The position numbers and the translations under genes are program-made. From NCBI RefSeq assembly GCF_041080625.1, contig NZ_CP163518.1, forward strand, positions 8,735,501-8,799,500: a DNA stretch of 64,000 bases, read 5' to 3'. The notes under the pieces were generated by a model. The model was given only the letters and a program-made list of their open reading frames with translations, had not been told where the DNA came from and did no database searches. The stretch's first letter is position 1; every line of letters starts with the position of its first letter. The DNA comes from Streptomyces sp. CG1 (lineage in GTDB: Bacteria > Actinomycetota > Actinomycetes > Streptomycetales > Streptomycetaceae). Of the stretch, positions 40,844 through 49,988 are shown piece by piece.

Positions 40844-42637
40844 TCAGGGCATGGGCAGGCGCAGGGCGAGGAGGGCGATGTCGTCGGTGCTGCCGGGGGG
40901 CATCCGGGCGGACAACTGGTCGCAGAGGGTGTCGAGCGGTTCGTGCGCGAGGGCGAGGGCATGGCGGCGCAGTCGGCCGAGACCGGTGTCCAGGTCGCTG
41001 CCGGGAACCTCGATCAGGCCGTCGGTGTAGAGCAGGAGTGTGGACCCCGGCGGCAGGGCGTGGGTGGCGCTCGGCCGATGGATGCCGCCCACGTGGGTTC
41101 CGAGGATCAGTCCCTGCCCGGCTTCGAGGTACTGCGCGTTCCCGTCGGGGGTCAGCAGCAGGGGCGGCGGGTGCCCGGCACTGGTCCAGTGCAGTGTGTA
41201 GGGGCCGGTGTCCGGGCCGTCCACCCGGGCGAGGACGAGGGTGGCCATCGACACGGCCGTGATGGCGTGCATGGCATCGTCGAGTCGGTCCACGACGGCA
41301 CCAGTCGGCCCGGTGTGGTCCCAGGCGAGGGAGCGCAGGATGCCGTGCAACTGCGCCATGCCGGCCGCGGCGGTCAGATCGTGGCCCACGACGTCGCCGA
41401 TGACCAGGGCGAGCGTGCCGTCCCTCAGCGTGAACGCGTCGTACCAGTCGCCACCGACCTGCGAGCCGGCCGGGGCGGGCTGGTACCGGGCGGCCAGCTG
41501 GATGCGGCCGTGCACGGGCAGCGGGGGCAGGAGGTTGCGTTGCATGGCCTCGGCGACCTCGCGCTGCCGGCCGAACCGGCGGGCGTTGTCGATGACCGGG
41601 CCGACCCGGCGCCCGATGTCGCTCGCCACGTCCAGATCGCCGGTGTCGAAGGGCCGTGCGGGGTCGCTGCGCACCAGTGTCAAAGCGCCGGTGACCTGCT
41701 GGCCGGCGCTCAAGGGCACCGTGATGACCGATGTCGCGCCGGTCGCCTCGAGGAAGGCGTGGTGGACGGCGGCCAACGGGGAGTCGGGCGGTGCCTCCAT
41801 GCCGGAACGGTTCCGCAGGACGGGGCCGCCTCCGTTCAGCACCCGTACCAGGGCCGAGTGAGCCGCCTCCCCGGTCGGCGGCGGAAGGTGTCCGCGCCAG
41901 TCCTCCTGCCCGGCGTCGCGACCCTCGGGGCCGGTCACCGCCACCCGGTGCACCTGACGGGAGCCGACCCGCAGGTCGACCGCCGCGAAGTCGGCGAAAC
42001 GGGGAACCAGGAGCCGGCTCAAGCGGGCGAGGGCCTCGTCCACCTCCAGGGTCTGACCGAGCACTTCGGTGATCTCCGTGACGAGCGTCAACCGCTCGGC
42101 GCGGCTCTCCAGAGCGGTCGTACGAGCGGCTCGTTCCGCCTGTTCGCTATGTTCCGTCCGGTCGGCACGGTCCGCGCGTTCTCTGTGGGCGCGGTGGTCC
42201 GCCGTGGTCTCGATGGTGAGTACGACCATGCCCAGGGAGACACCGTCCTGCGTCAGAGGAGTGGCCGACCAGGAGATCGGGATCAGCCGTCCGTCACCCC
42301 GCAGGCACCTGTCGTCGTCCCCGCGCGCCGGACGCCCCTCGGCCAGTGCCTGCAGCAGTGGGCAGCGCTCGCGCGGGATCCGGGCGCCTCCCGGGTCCCG
42401 ATGGCACAGGTCATGCAGGTCCTGCCCGTACATCACCGCTGCCGCGTGCCCCAGCAGCCGCTCGGCGGCCGGGTTGACCGCGACGATCCGCCCCGCTGGG
42501 TCGATCACGGTCACCGCCGTACCCAGCTGCTCGACGACCCGCTGCCACAGTCCCGGTTCCGCCGCCGACAGCCGCCATTCGTGCTCTCCGCCGAGCTTCA
42601 CGTCCTCCACGATGCCGCTATCCCCTTCACGGCGCAT
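40844..42637 (-). CDS. PAS-GAF-SpoIIE serine phosphatase
   Basis: From ATG 42637 the product has 597 residues. It has a PAS domain (about 20-150, LWQRVVEQLGTAVTVIDPAGRIVAVN), a coiled-coil linker rich in Arg/Ala/Glu, a GAF domain (about 185-360) and a SpoIIE/PP2C domain (about 380-595, GGDWYDAF, GDVVGHDLTAAAGMAQL, LYTDGLIEV and a C-terminal TDDIALLALRL). It lacks an HATPase domain. It probably dephosphorylates an anti-anti-sigma factor in response to a signal sensed by PAS or GAF. A GTG start a few codons downstream of the ATG is also plausible because of a GGAGGAC sequence. The neighbours give no partner. Confidence 0.87.
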   Translation of the reverse strand: MRREGDSGIVEDVKLGGEHEWRLSAAEPGLWQRVVEQLGTAVTVIDPAGRIVAVNPAAERLLGHAAAVMYGQDLHDLCHRDPGGARIPRERCPLLQALAEGRPARGDDDRCLRGDGRLIPISWSATPLTQDGVSLGMVVLTIETTADHRAHRERADRADRTEHSEQAERAARTTALESRAERLTLVTEITEVLGQTLEVDEALARLSRLLVPRFADFAAVDLRVGSRQVHRVAVTGPEGRDAGQEDWRGHLPPPTGEAAHSALVRVLNGGGPVLRNRSGMEAPPDSPLAAVHHAFLEATGATSVITVPLSAGQQVTGALTLVRSDPARPFDTGDLDVASDIGRRVGPVIDNARRFGRQREVAEAMQRNLLPPLPVHGRIQLAARYQPAPAGSQVGGDWYDAFTLRDGTLALVIGDVVGHDLTAAAGMAQLHGILRSLAWDHTGPTGAVVDRLDDAMHAITAVSMATLVLARVDGPDTGPYTLHWTSAGHPPPLLLTPDGNAQYLEAGQGLILGTHVGGIHRPSATHALPPGSTLLLYTDGLIEVPGSDLDTGLGRLRRHALALAHEPLDTLCDQLSARMPPGSTDDIALLALRLPMP

Positions 42638-43290
42638 TCCACTGGTGCCTCGGCCTTCGAGGTTGCGGAAGACGCCGGTGCCCGTCGGTCCCGTACGAGA
42701 ACGAGAATCCGGCCGCACGGCCGACGCAATGGCTCTCCGCGACACCGCTGTACGGCTGCTCCGGTCGTGTCCGTCACCGCCGGTAGGGAACATGTCGGCC
42801 GTCGTGGCCCTCGGCGTGTGGTGTTGCCGAAACCGGCTCGGAACTGGGACACGGCAGGAGCGAGCATGTACCGGAGCAAGGCGGCGAGGTCGGCGGGGGA
42901 TGGGGAAGACGCCGACGATGCCGCAAGCGCCGCGGGGCCGGTGCCGTAGAGGTTCTTCAGCTGCGCCCGCAGTCAGGACGCCGGCGGAGCGCGTCGCCAG
43001 CTGCCGGGCCGCAACGGCGGCGAGTGGGCGGTCGGCGACCGCGGGCCAGAAGGTGCCGAGCGGCTCGGCTGCGCGGCGGTCAAGGCTCCTCGTCTGGCGG
43101 TCAACGGCTGTCGGCGTGCCCCTGCCGAAGGCGGCGCCGGCTGATCACGTGTACCCGGACGACATACAGGTCGACGCGCTGGTCGACGCCTCAGGCACCT
43201 ACCGGGTGTTGATCCCGTCGGCAGTGGCCGGCAATGCCGGCGAGCCTCCCCGACGGGAGGCCCGCTCCGGCGACCGGAAGGGATGTGACG
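42638..43290. other. Long intergenic, no gene recognised
   Basis: Frames are open by GC bias. A minus-strand piece (LAALLRYMLAPAVSQFRAGF, near 42870) looks protein-like, but I cannot assign it or find a start. The promoter of the SpoIIE gene is presumably here. Confidence 0.35.
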
Positions 43291-43464
43291 TCAGTGCTTG
43301 AGCGCGTCCTTGGCCTTTTCCTTGGCCTCACGGGCGTCACCCGTGCTCTTCTTCGCCTGCCCCTCGGCGGCCATTCGTTCGTTCCCGACGGCGTTTCCCA
43401 GGGCGTCCTTGGCCTTGCCCTCAGCCTGCTCGGTCTTCGCCTTGGCCTTCTCGCCGGCAGTCAT
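43291..43464 (-). CDS. CsbD family stress protein
   Basis: The 57-residue product starts at ATG 43464 with SD GAGGAGG. It is made of Lys/Ala/Glu-rich helical repeats (EKAKAKTEQAEGKAKDALGNAVGN and KKSTGDAREAKEKAKDALKH), the pattern of CsbD-like general stress proteins. These are short, charged and often sigma-B controlled. Function is unknown beyond stress induction. It is divergent from a small membrane protein gene. Confidence 0.85.
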   Translation of the reverse strand: MTAGEKAKAKTEQAEGKAKDALGNAVGNERMAAEGQAKKSTGDAREAKEKAKDALKH

Positions 43465-43602
43465 GGAACACGCCTCCTCGTCGTTGCTGTTCCGTTGTCG
43501 CGGTAAGCCGCTCGTGCCCCGGCTTTCCCTGTACAAACAAGGCGCCCACCGACGAGTGAGCAGGAAAACGCAGGGCACACGGGGGGCAGGAGGTCGATAA
43601 CT

Positions 43603-43773
43603 ATGGTTCCCCTGCTTCTCGTTCTGCTTCTCGCCCTGATCCTCTTCGGCGCCGGCTTCGCAATCAAGGTTCTCTGGTGGGTCGCCGTCGCCGTTTTGGT
43701 GCTGTGGCTTCTCGGCTTCGTCATGCGTTCCACCAGCGCCGGCGGCGGGCGCGGCCGGTGGTACCGATGGTGA
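43603..43773 (+). CDS. Small hydrophobic membrane protein
   Basis: A 56-codon frame starts at ATG 43603 with SD GGAGG. It encodes two adjoining membrane segments (PLLLVLLLALILFGAGFAI and WWVAVAVLVLWLLGFVM) and a short Gly/Arg-rich tail ending in WYRW. It matches the plan of the small hydrophobic proteins often found beside CsbD-type genes in Streptomyces. Probably a stress-related membrane protein. Confidence 0.75.
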   Translation: MVPLLLVLLLALILFGAGFAIKVLWWVAVAVLVLWLLGFVMRSTSAGGGRGRWYRW

Positions 43774-44033
43774 CCTGACCCGCACCTCTCTCCAGGGCCC
43801 GGCCGGCACACGGTCGGGCCCTGCGCGCATGTCGGGTGTACGGGCACTCATTTACGTCATGGACGGGCCGCCCGAAAGAGTCCAAAACGGAAACAGGGAT
43901 CGGCGTGTGAAGACTCGTCGCGGCACCGGCGTCGCCATGCACACCGCTTGAAGACGGGGCAGATGCCGCAGCAGCACTTCCCCACGGCAGAAGCGTCGAG
44001 GGGCCCGGCGACTGCCGGACCCCTCGACTCTTG

Positions 44034-44107
44034 TAGCGGGGACAGGATTTGAACCTGCGACCTCTGGGTTATGAGCCCAGCGAGCTACCGAGCTGCTCCA
44101 CCCCGCG
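44034..44107 (-). tRNA. Initiator tRNA-fMet (anticodon CAT)
   Basis: Read on the minus strand, the acceptor CGCGGGG pairs with CCCCGC but leaves position 1 unpaired (C opposite T), a hallmark of initiators. The anticodon stem has three G-C pairs (CTGGG/CCCAG) around CTCATAA. The T-arm GGTTCAAATCC is present. No CCA is encoded. Confidence 0.93.
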
Positions 44108-44189
44108 TCGGCCCCGCCACCCTACACCGCACCCAGACACGTGTGGTGATGCGGCCCGCGACCAATCTGGCAGGCGGGTTGCGCCGGCA

Positions 44190-44418
44190 CACCGTTGAGG
44201 GCGCGCCTTGTGCGAGCTTCAGGGCGTATTCCGCGAGGGCGGACAACTGTGTGTTGACGTGCGGGGAGACCTCGCGGAGGACGGTGAAGCCGTCCTCGAG
44301 CCGTACCGTCCAAGGACGACTCGGATGCCGATAGCCTGGTCGACCGCTGAGTTGGAGGCGAGCGCCTGCTTGAACTGCCGGTTCTCCGCGCGCAGCCGCT
44401 CCAGCACTGCACCTGGCT
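44190..44418 (-). pseudogene. ANTAR-domain protein remnant, frameshifted
   Basis: The frame VLERLRAENRQFKQALASNS continues AVDQAIGIRVVLG, then after a one-base shift near 44310 goes on RLEDGFTVLREVSPHVNTQL and SALAEYALKLAQGA. This is an ANTAR RNA-binding domain (three helices) of the kind that acts in transcription antitermination. No intact N-terminal GAF part is seen. Confidence 0.7.
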
Positions 44419-44527
44419 GGGTCCGGCGGAGTTGACGTGTGCGGCGGTTCGCGGAGGGCTTTCCGGTTTCCCGGCATCTGCCCAGTACGGCCGGGTTGTG
44501 CGCCGCTCCGGCTGGAGACCACGGAGT

Positions 44528-44808
44528 GTGCGCGAAGGCGTCCTCGATGGTGGGTGGTGGCCGCGGTCGCGGGACATCGGTGCCGAGTTGCCCGCAGCTG
44601 CTGAACGCCCTCACCGGCGACCTCGGCCCCGTCACGCGCGTCGGGTTGGACACCACGGCCTGGGAAGGGCTCCCGATGCGAATCGTCGTGGACGACCGGG
44701 TGGTGCACATCGACTCCTTTCCGTTGGGCGACGACACAGTCCTGATCACCCGCGGCGACCAGGACAGATGGCTCAGGCCGTCCGGGCCGGTCGACAACAG
44801 CTACGGCG
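44528..44808 (+). pseudogene. DUF5994 family remnant, frameshifted
   Basis: The piece REGVLDGGWWPRSRDIGAELP is followed in another frame by QLLNALTGDLGPVTRVGLDT, then MRIVVDDRVVHIDSFPLGDD and a short hydrophobic end. The DGGWWPRSRD motif followed by W..P and RVV...F is the hallmark of the small DUF5994 proteins of Streptomyces. One frameshift near 44590 breaks it. Family function unknown. Confidence 0.6.
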
Positions 44809-45145
44809 ACTTCCAGCTGCGACGGACGGAGCAAGTCGAGACAGCGGGCGGGGGAGGGCTACGCCCTTGGCAGGGACGCTGGAGGCGGCGGAGACACCCG
44901 CTGGCGACGCCTGCCCGGTGGTCGGGGACGGCGCCCAGCGTGGTGACCGGCGGCATCACCAGGGGCCCGGCCAGTACGAGTCCTCAGGCTGGGCGGACCC
45001 GCAGCAACCGTGATCTCGTGCTCGCCTCAGGCACGCGGTCGGCCGGCGGGTGCTGCATTACTGATGATCTTTGCGTGATGCCACACCATGACCGACGGTC
45101 GTCGCAGTTCAAGCGGGCGCCGTCTGCGACATCACGCCTGGAATC

Positions 45146-45841
45146 TCAGTAGCGGCTCGTGTCGGCGTCGCCATCGTCATCCGAAGAATTCCGCTGCCTC
45201 CTGCCGCCCGGAGCGGAGCCGTCCCCTTGCTCTTCCAGCAGCTCGAGGAGCGCGGCATCCGCTCTTTTTTGATCTTCCTTCGTCAGCTCGACCGGTGCGT
45301 TGTTGTAGACGGTGTAGCGATCCGGATCGATGATGTTGGCGGCCCGCAGGGTGAACGTCAGCAGGCGGCGCCACCCCTTGCGGTGGCCGACCCTCGCTTG
45401 CAGCTGGACCTTGTAGTCACGGGCTTCGGGCATGAACCCGGAGAAGGGTGCCTCGAACTCGATGACGAGTTGTTGTGCTTCTCTGCCGGGCACAACGAAG
45501 CCGGCCGGCAGCTTCGCATCCTCGTCCGGCCCCGGCTGGAGGCGGGACGGTGAGGACACCCACAGCAGCGGCAGGTGAGAAGCGGGCTCGTCGGGGAAGG
45601 TCAGGATGAGGTCCTGTACGACGATCGGCTTGGGGCCGGTGTTGTGAAGGACGAGCGGGAGCCGCAGGCGGGTCGTGGAAGAGTGGATGATCGCTGCGAA
45701 GGCATGAGGCTCCCACGTCTTCAGGCGTCCTTGTCTGGCGTTGAGCCACCAGAACGACGCGACGGTGAAGAGCAATGCGCAGATCGACACCACGCCGGCG
45801 CCTGTGAGTGATGAGGACGCGGCTTGATGGGTCGCGGTCAT
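45146..45841 (-). CDS. Membrane-anchored hypothetical protein
   Basis: From ATG 45841 the product has 231 residues. One N-terminal helix (GVVSICALLFTVASFWWLNA) is followed by a beta-rich domain (RLRLPLVLHNTGPKPIVVQDLILTFP, QLVIEFEAPFSG, YKVQLQARVGHRKGWRRLLTFTL) that looks immunoglobulin-like. A charged C-terminal tail is rich in Asp, Gly and Arg. A GTG at 45853 is an alternative start. No SD is clear for either. Family not recognised, no partner evident. Confidence 0.65.
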   Translation of the reverse strand: MTATHQAASSSLTGAGVVSICALLFTVASFWWLNARQGRLKTWEPHAFAAIIHSSTTRLRLPLVLHNTGPKPIVVQDLILTFPDEPASHLPLLWVSSPSRLQPGPDEDAKLPAGFVVPGREAQQLVIEFEAPFSGFMPEARDYKVQLQARVGHRKGWRRLLTFTLRAANIIDPDRYTVYNNAPVELTKEDQKRADAALLELLEEQGDGSAPGGRRQRNSSDDDGDADTSRY

Positions 45842-45982
45842 CGGCGGAACCACAGATTCAGTGTGCCAGCCCCTGCGTGGGCTCGCTGACAGGACTCAGG
45901 AACCTCTGTCGCCTGCGCGCAGCAGCAGACGAGCAGGACGGTCCTGCGTGTCACAGGTGGCCGCTGCACCGCTCAGCCCCCG

Positions 45983-46336
45983 TCACGAGCCGACCTCGGC
46001 AAGGAGCACGAGATACCAGGCGACCAGTTCGGCGCACACCACCGCGGGGACGAGTTTTGGCGGCCCGTCTCCCTTGCGCACGTGCGTGGCCACGGCACCG
46101 GCGAGCAGCATCAGGAGGCCGAGGCCGGCCAGCTCTCCGAACAGCGGCAGGACCGGGCCGATGGCCACGCCTATGGCGCCTGCCAGCTCCAGCGCACCGA
46201 TCAGCCGGTAGGCCGCTGGGGTGAAGCCGGCGTGGGCGGCCAGCTCGGGCATCGGGCCGAGAGCCATGATCTTGGCCACGCCCAGAAGAGCGAAGATCGG
46301 CACGATGGGACAGGCCAGGCCGGCGGAGAGGCTCAT
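45983..46336 (-). CDS. DoxX family membrane protein
   Basis: The 117-residue protein has four helices typical of DoxX-like proteins (FALLGVAKIMALGPMPELAAHAGF, LIGALELAGAIGVAIGPVLPLFGELAGLGL, and VVCAELVAWYLVLL at the end). Its ATG overlaps the stop of the acetoacetyl-CoA synthetase gene by four bases (ATGA), making it the last gene of the catabolic operon. DoxX proteins are quinol oxidase-associated or small solute membrane proteins. Its role here is unknown, perhaps respiratory electron disposal. Confidence 0.85.
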   Translation of the reverse strand: MSLSAGLACPIVPIFALLGVAKIMALGPMPELAAHAGFTPAAYRLIGALELAGAIGVAIGPVLPLFGELAGLGLLMLLAGAVATHVRKGDGPPKLVPAVVCAELVAWYLVLLAEVGS

Positions 46337-48369
46337 GAGGCGTCCTTGACGGTGTGCGGATGACGGGCCTGACGGCGTTCTGTTCCCAGGCGGCCGAAAT
46401 AGGCGATCAGGTCCGGGTTGTCGACCGCCGAGGGGTTGAGAACCTGCTCGGCGGGGGCGCCCTGGAGGAGGCGTTTGACCGGGACCTCGAGTTTCTTCCC
46501 GGTCCTGGTATGCGGGATGGCCGGCACGGCGAGGATCTCGTCGGGGACGTGGCGGGGGGAGGCGCCGGTGCGGATGGCGTCGCGGATCGTCTCGCGCAGG
46601 GCGTCGTCCAGCGTGACACCGGGCGCGGGGACGACGAACAGCGGCATCCAGTAGCCGCCGTCGGGTTCCTCCGCGCCGATGACGAGGGCCTCGGTGATCT
46701 CGGGGAGGCGTTCGACGATGTCGTGGATGTCGGCACTGCCCAGGCGCACGCCGTTGCGGTTGAGGGTGGCGTCGGAGCGGCCGTGGACGATCACCGAACC
46801 GCGGGAGGTGAGGGTGCTCCAGTCGCCGTGCCGCCATACGCCCGGGTAGGCGCCGAAGTAGGCGTCGCGGTAGCGGCTGCCGTCGGGGTCGTTCCAGAAG
46901 TACAGCGGCATGGACGGCATCGGGCGGGTGACGACCAGTTCGCCGACCTGGTCGACGACCGGCCGTCCCGCGCCGTCGTACGCCGCGAGGGCCACGCCCA
47001 GGTTGGGGGCGGACAGCTCGCCGGCCCAGACGGGGGTCGTGGGGGCGCTGCCGGCGAAGGCGGAGACGATGTCGGTGCCGCCGCTGGTGGAGGCCAGCTG
47101 GACGTCGGTGCCCACGTGGTCGCGGACCCAGGGGTAGGCGGAGGCGGGCAGGGCGGAGCCGGTGCAGCCGACGGCGCGGACCGCGGAAAGGTCGTGCACG
47201 GAGGAGGGTTCGATGCCCAGCTTGGCCATGGCCAGCAGGTACTGGGGGCTGGTACCGAAGACGGTGATCTTGTGGCGGTCTGCCAGCCCCCACAGGACGT
47301 CGGGGCGCGCCACCGGCGCCGGGCTGCCGTCGTAGGTGCAGGTGGTGGCGCCGGTCAGCAGGGTGGAGACGACCAGGTTCCACATCATCCAGTGGGTGGT
47401 GGTGTACCACAGCAGGCGGTCACCGATGCCCAGGTCGCAGTGCAGGCCGAGGATCTTGAGGTGCTCCAGCAGGACGCCGCCGTGCCCGTGGACGATGCCC
47501 TTGGGCAGGCCGGTGGTGCCGGAGGAGAAGACGACCCACAGAGGGTGGTCGAAGGGCACCGGGGTGATGGTGAGGTACTCGCTGCGGGTGGCGGCGTCGT
47601 CCCAGGGAACCGTCAGACCGGTGTGCCGGGTCTCGGGCCAGGTGAGGCCCAGGTGGTCCACGAGCACCGTGGCCTTCAGCGTGGGCAGGGCGTCGGCCAG
47701 TTCGAGCGAGGCGGCACGGCGGTCGTGGGCGGCGCCGTTGAAGAGGTAGCCGTCGGCCGTGATGAGCACCGTCGGCTGGAGCTGGGCGAATCGGTCGGCG
47801 GCGGCCTTGGGTGCGTAGTCCTGGCCGCACACCGACCACACCGCGCCCAGGCTGGCGGTGGCGAGGAAGGCGATGACGGCGTGGGGGGTGTTGGGCAGGT
47901 AGCCGACCACCCGGTCGCCCTGTGCCACGCCCAGGTCGCGCAGGGTGGCTGCCACGGAGGCGACCCGGGCGCGGAGCTGCCGGCCCGTGATCTCGTAGGC
48001 GGCGCCGGTCTCGTCCAGCGCGGTGATCGCGGGAGCGTCCGGGTGCAGGTTGCGCAGGGCATGGTGGGCGTAGTTGAGGGTGGCGCCGGGGAACCAGCGG
48101 GCGCCGGGCATGGTCTCCTCGGCCAGCACCCGCTCGTAGGGAGTGGTCGCGTCGACGTCGAAGTACGCCCATACCGCGGCCCAGAAACCCTCCAGGTCGG
48201 TGACGGACCAGTGGTGCAGTGCCTGGTAGTCGGCGGGGTCCTGGATACCTTCGGCGCCCTGGTGCCGGGCGGCCCAGCGGGCGAAGTCCGCGATGCGGCT
48301 GCCGGCGGCCGTCTTCGGGTCGGGTGTCAGGAACGGTTCCGGACAGGGCGTGGCGTGCGGGCTGGTCAT
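46333..48369 (-). CDS. Acetoacetyl-CoA synthetase
   Basis: The 678-residue AMP-forming ligase has the acetoacetate-CoA ligase N-terminus (FARWAARHQGAEGIQDPADYQALHHWSV then FW), the P-loop FSSGTTGLPKGIVHGHGG, YTTTHWMMWNLVVS, the ATP-site GDWS and the C-terminal lysine region TRTGKKLEVPVKRLL. It activates acetoacetate with ATP and CoA. Start and stop overlap the flanking genes by four bases each. In the operon it would take up the acetoacetate freed by a fumarylacetoacetase-type hydrolase. The assignment is sound; use of another 3-oxoacid is possible. Confidence 0.9.
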   Translation of the reverse strand: MTSPHATPCPEPFLTPDPKTAAGSRIADFARWAARHQGAEGIQDPADYQALHHWSVTDLEGFWAAVWAYFDVDATTPYERVLAEETMPGARWFPGATLNYAHHALRNLHPDAPAITALDETGAAYEITGRQLRARVASVAATLRDLGVAQGDRVVGYLPNTPHAVIAFLATASLGAVWSVCGQDYAPKAAADRFAQLQPTVLITADGYLFNGAAHDRRAASLELADALPTLKATVLVDHLGLTWPETRHTGLTVPWDDAATRSEYLTITPVPFDHPLWVVFSSGTTGLPKGIVHGHGGVLLEHLKILGLHCDLGIGDRLLWYTTTHWMMWNLVVSTLLTGATTCTYDGSPAPVARPDVLWGLADRHKITVFGTSPQYLLAMAKLGIEPSSVHDLSAVRAVGCTGSALPASAYPWVRDHVGTDVQLASTSGGTDIVSAFAGSAPTTPVWAGELSAPNLGVALAAYDGAGRPVVDQVGELVVTRPMPSMPLYFWNDPDGSRYRDAYFGAYPGVWRHGDWSTLTSRGSVIVHGRSDATLNRNGVRLGSADIHDIVERLPEITEALVIGAEEPDGGYWMPLFVVPAPGVTLDDALRETIRDAIRTGASPRHVPDEILAVPAIPHTRTGKKLEVPVKRLLQGAPAEQVLNPSAVDNPDLIAYFGRLGTERRQARHPHTVKDAS

Positions 48370-49988
48370 GGTGCGGTGCTCCTCGGCAGCGGGACGGACC
48401 GGGCATCGGCGGTACGGCGGGCCGTGTACAGCAGGGAAGCCCAGGCGGCGGTGTCCGGGAAGTGGCCGGTGCCGGCAGGGACGGTGTCCATCACGACACG
48501 GTCGGGGCGCAGCAGGGCGGCGTCGGCCCGGCCGCGCGCCAGCCAGGCGGCCAGCGTGCCGTCGTCGCCCAGGTCGCCGACGTGGAGCGTGGGTGCGTCC
48601 AGCGCCGTGGCCACGGCCGTCATCCGCGGGGTGGGCGGCACAGCGGTCACGACGGCGAAGGAGTCTCCGAGGATGTCGTCCAGGCGGACTCGCCTGCCGT
48701 CGGCGATCACCCAGGGCTGCGGACAGAAGGTGCCGGGCAGCCCACGCCCAATGAGCCCGGGGCGGCGCCGGACGAGCGGGCCGGCGGACAGCGCGGGGCT
48801 GAGGTCACGGCTCACCGCCGAGGTCACCCCGGGAACGCGGCAGGCCGTGGCGACGGCGGCCCGGCGGAGCGCCGCGGCGCGGTCCTGTCCACCGGTCATG
48901 GCCCAGCCGACGGCGACCGCGACCCGGATCAGGCAGCGGGCGTGCGGCTTGCGCTCGCGCTCGTAGGTGTCCAACAGCCCGTCGTCCGCACCCTGTCGGA
49001 GAACACGGGCGAGCTTCCAGGTCAGGTTGTGGGCGTCGCGCAGGCCCGCGCACAGCCCCTGCCCGATGAAGGGCGGGGTGAGGTGGGCCGCGTCGCCCAG
49101 CAGGAAGACGCGTCCACGGCGCCACCGGTCGGCCAGGCGGGCCCGGAACGTGTACTGCGCCTGCCGGATCACCTCGAAGTCGTCGCTCCGCGAGACGCCG
49201 GAGGGCACGTCCACCCAGGGGGCGACCAGCTCACGCAGGCGCTCCAGTCCCTCCGGGCCGTCCAGGGCCTCGTCGTCGGCCAGCCGGAACTCCCAGCGGT
49301 AGCGGTCCTCGCTGAGGCGCATGAAGGTGGCGGGCTGGGTGGGGCAGCAGATCTGGTCCACGCCTTCCCAGGTGCGGACCGGGCGGCTGGTGCGCACGTC
49401 GATGACCCGCCAGCTCTCCTCGAAGTGCAGGTCCTCCCATACGGCGCCGACGGCGTCACGGGTGAGACTGCCCGCGCCGTCGCAGCCGAGGACGGCATCC
49501 GCCCAGACGTGCTCGTCCTCGTCGCTGCCGTCGCGGCGGAAGGTGACCCGGACCGGAGCCGCCCCCTCGGTGCCCTGGCTGACGGACACGACCTCCACCC
49601 CGCCCCACAGTTCACACTCGGGGCGGCGCGTCAGGGCGGCGCGCAGCAGGCGTTCCAGGTCGGGCTGGTCGAACATGCTGGTCTGAGGGAAGCCATGCTT
49701 CCCGTGCCGGGATCGTGCGAATTCGGCGATCACACGGTGTTGGGCGTTCAGCAGCCGCAGCCCGCGTGCCGGACGTGCGAGGGCGGCGAACTCCTCGTGG
49801 ATGCCGACGCTCTGCAGGATCCGGCGGACCTCGTCGTCCACGACGACGGCGCGCGGCAGGGGGTAGACGTCCCGGTGGCGTTCCAGGACGAGGCTGCGCA
49901 CTCCGTGCCGGGCGAGCAGGAGCGCGGCCGTGACTCCCACGGGCCCCGCACCGATGATCACCACCGGTCTCCGGGATGCGGCGCTCAC
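48366..49988 (-). CDS. FAD-dependent aromatic hydroxylase (MhpA-like)
   Basis: The 540-residue class A flavoprotein monooxygenase has VVIIGAGPVGVTAALLLARHG (ADP-binding GxGxxG), the DG fold in AVLGCDGAGSLTRDAVG and the second FAD motif GRVFLLGDAAHLTPPFIGQGLCAGLRDAHNLTWKL. It resembles 3-(3-hydroxyphenyl)propionate hydroxylase-type enzymes including the extra C-terminal thioredoxin-like domain (about 380-530). It would add a hydroxyl group to a phenol, producing a substrate for the extradiol dioxygenase in the same operon. Four-base overlaps at both ends indicate translational coupling. Substrate not determined. Confidence 0.88.
   Translation of the reverse strand: MSAASRRPVVIIGAGPVGVTAALLLARHGVRSLVLERHRDVYPLPRAVVVDDEVRRILQSVGIHEEFAALARPARGLRLLNAQHRVIAEFARSRHGKHGFPQTSMFDQPDLERLLRAALTRRPECELWGGVEVVSVSQGTEGAAPVRVTFRRDGSDEDEHVWADAVLGCDGAGSLTRDAVGAVWEDLHFEESWRVIDVRTSRPVRTWEGVDQICCPTQPATFMRLSEDRYRWEFRLADDEALDGPEGLERLRELVAPWVDVPSGVSRSDDFEVIRQAQYTFRARLADRWRRGRVFLLGDAAHLTPPFIGQGLCAGLRDAHNLTWKLARVLRQGADDGLLDTYERERKPHARCLIRVAVAVGWAMTGGQDRAAALRRAAVATACRVPGVTSAVSRDLSPALSAGPLVRRRPGLIGRGLPGTFCPQPWVIADGRRVRLDDILGDSFAVVTAVPPTPRMTAVATALDAPTLHVGDLGDDGTLAAWLARGRADAALLRPDRVVMDTVPAGTGHFPDTAAWASLLYTARRTADARSVPLPRSTAP

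Noticed and set aside
42638..43290. Protein-like piece near 42870 (LAALLRYMLAPAVSQFRAGF)
   Set aside because: No start, no family, and neighbouring frame sequence is not coding-like.
44034..44107. Integrative element attached at the initiator tRNA
   Set aside because: No integrase gene and no second copy of the tRNA 3-prime end were found in the window.
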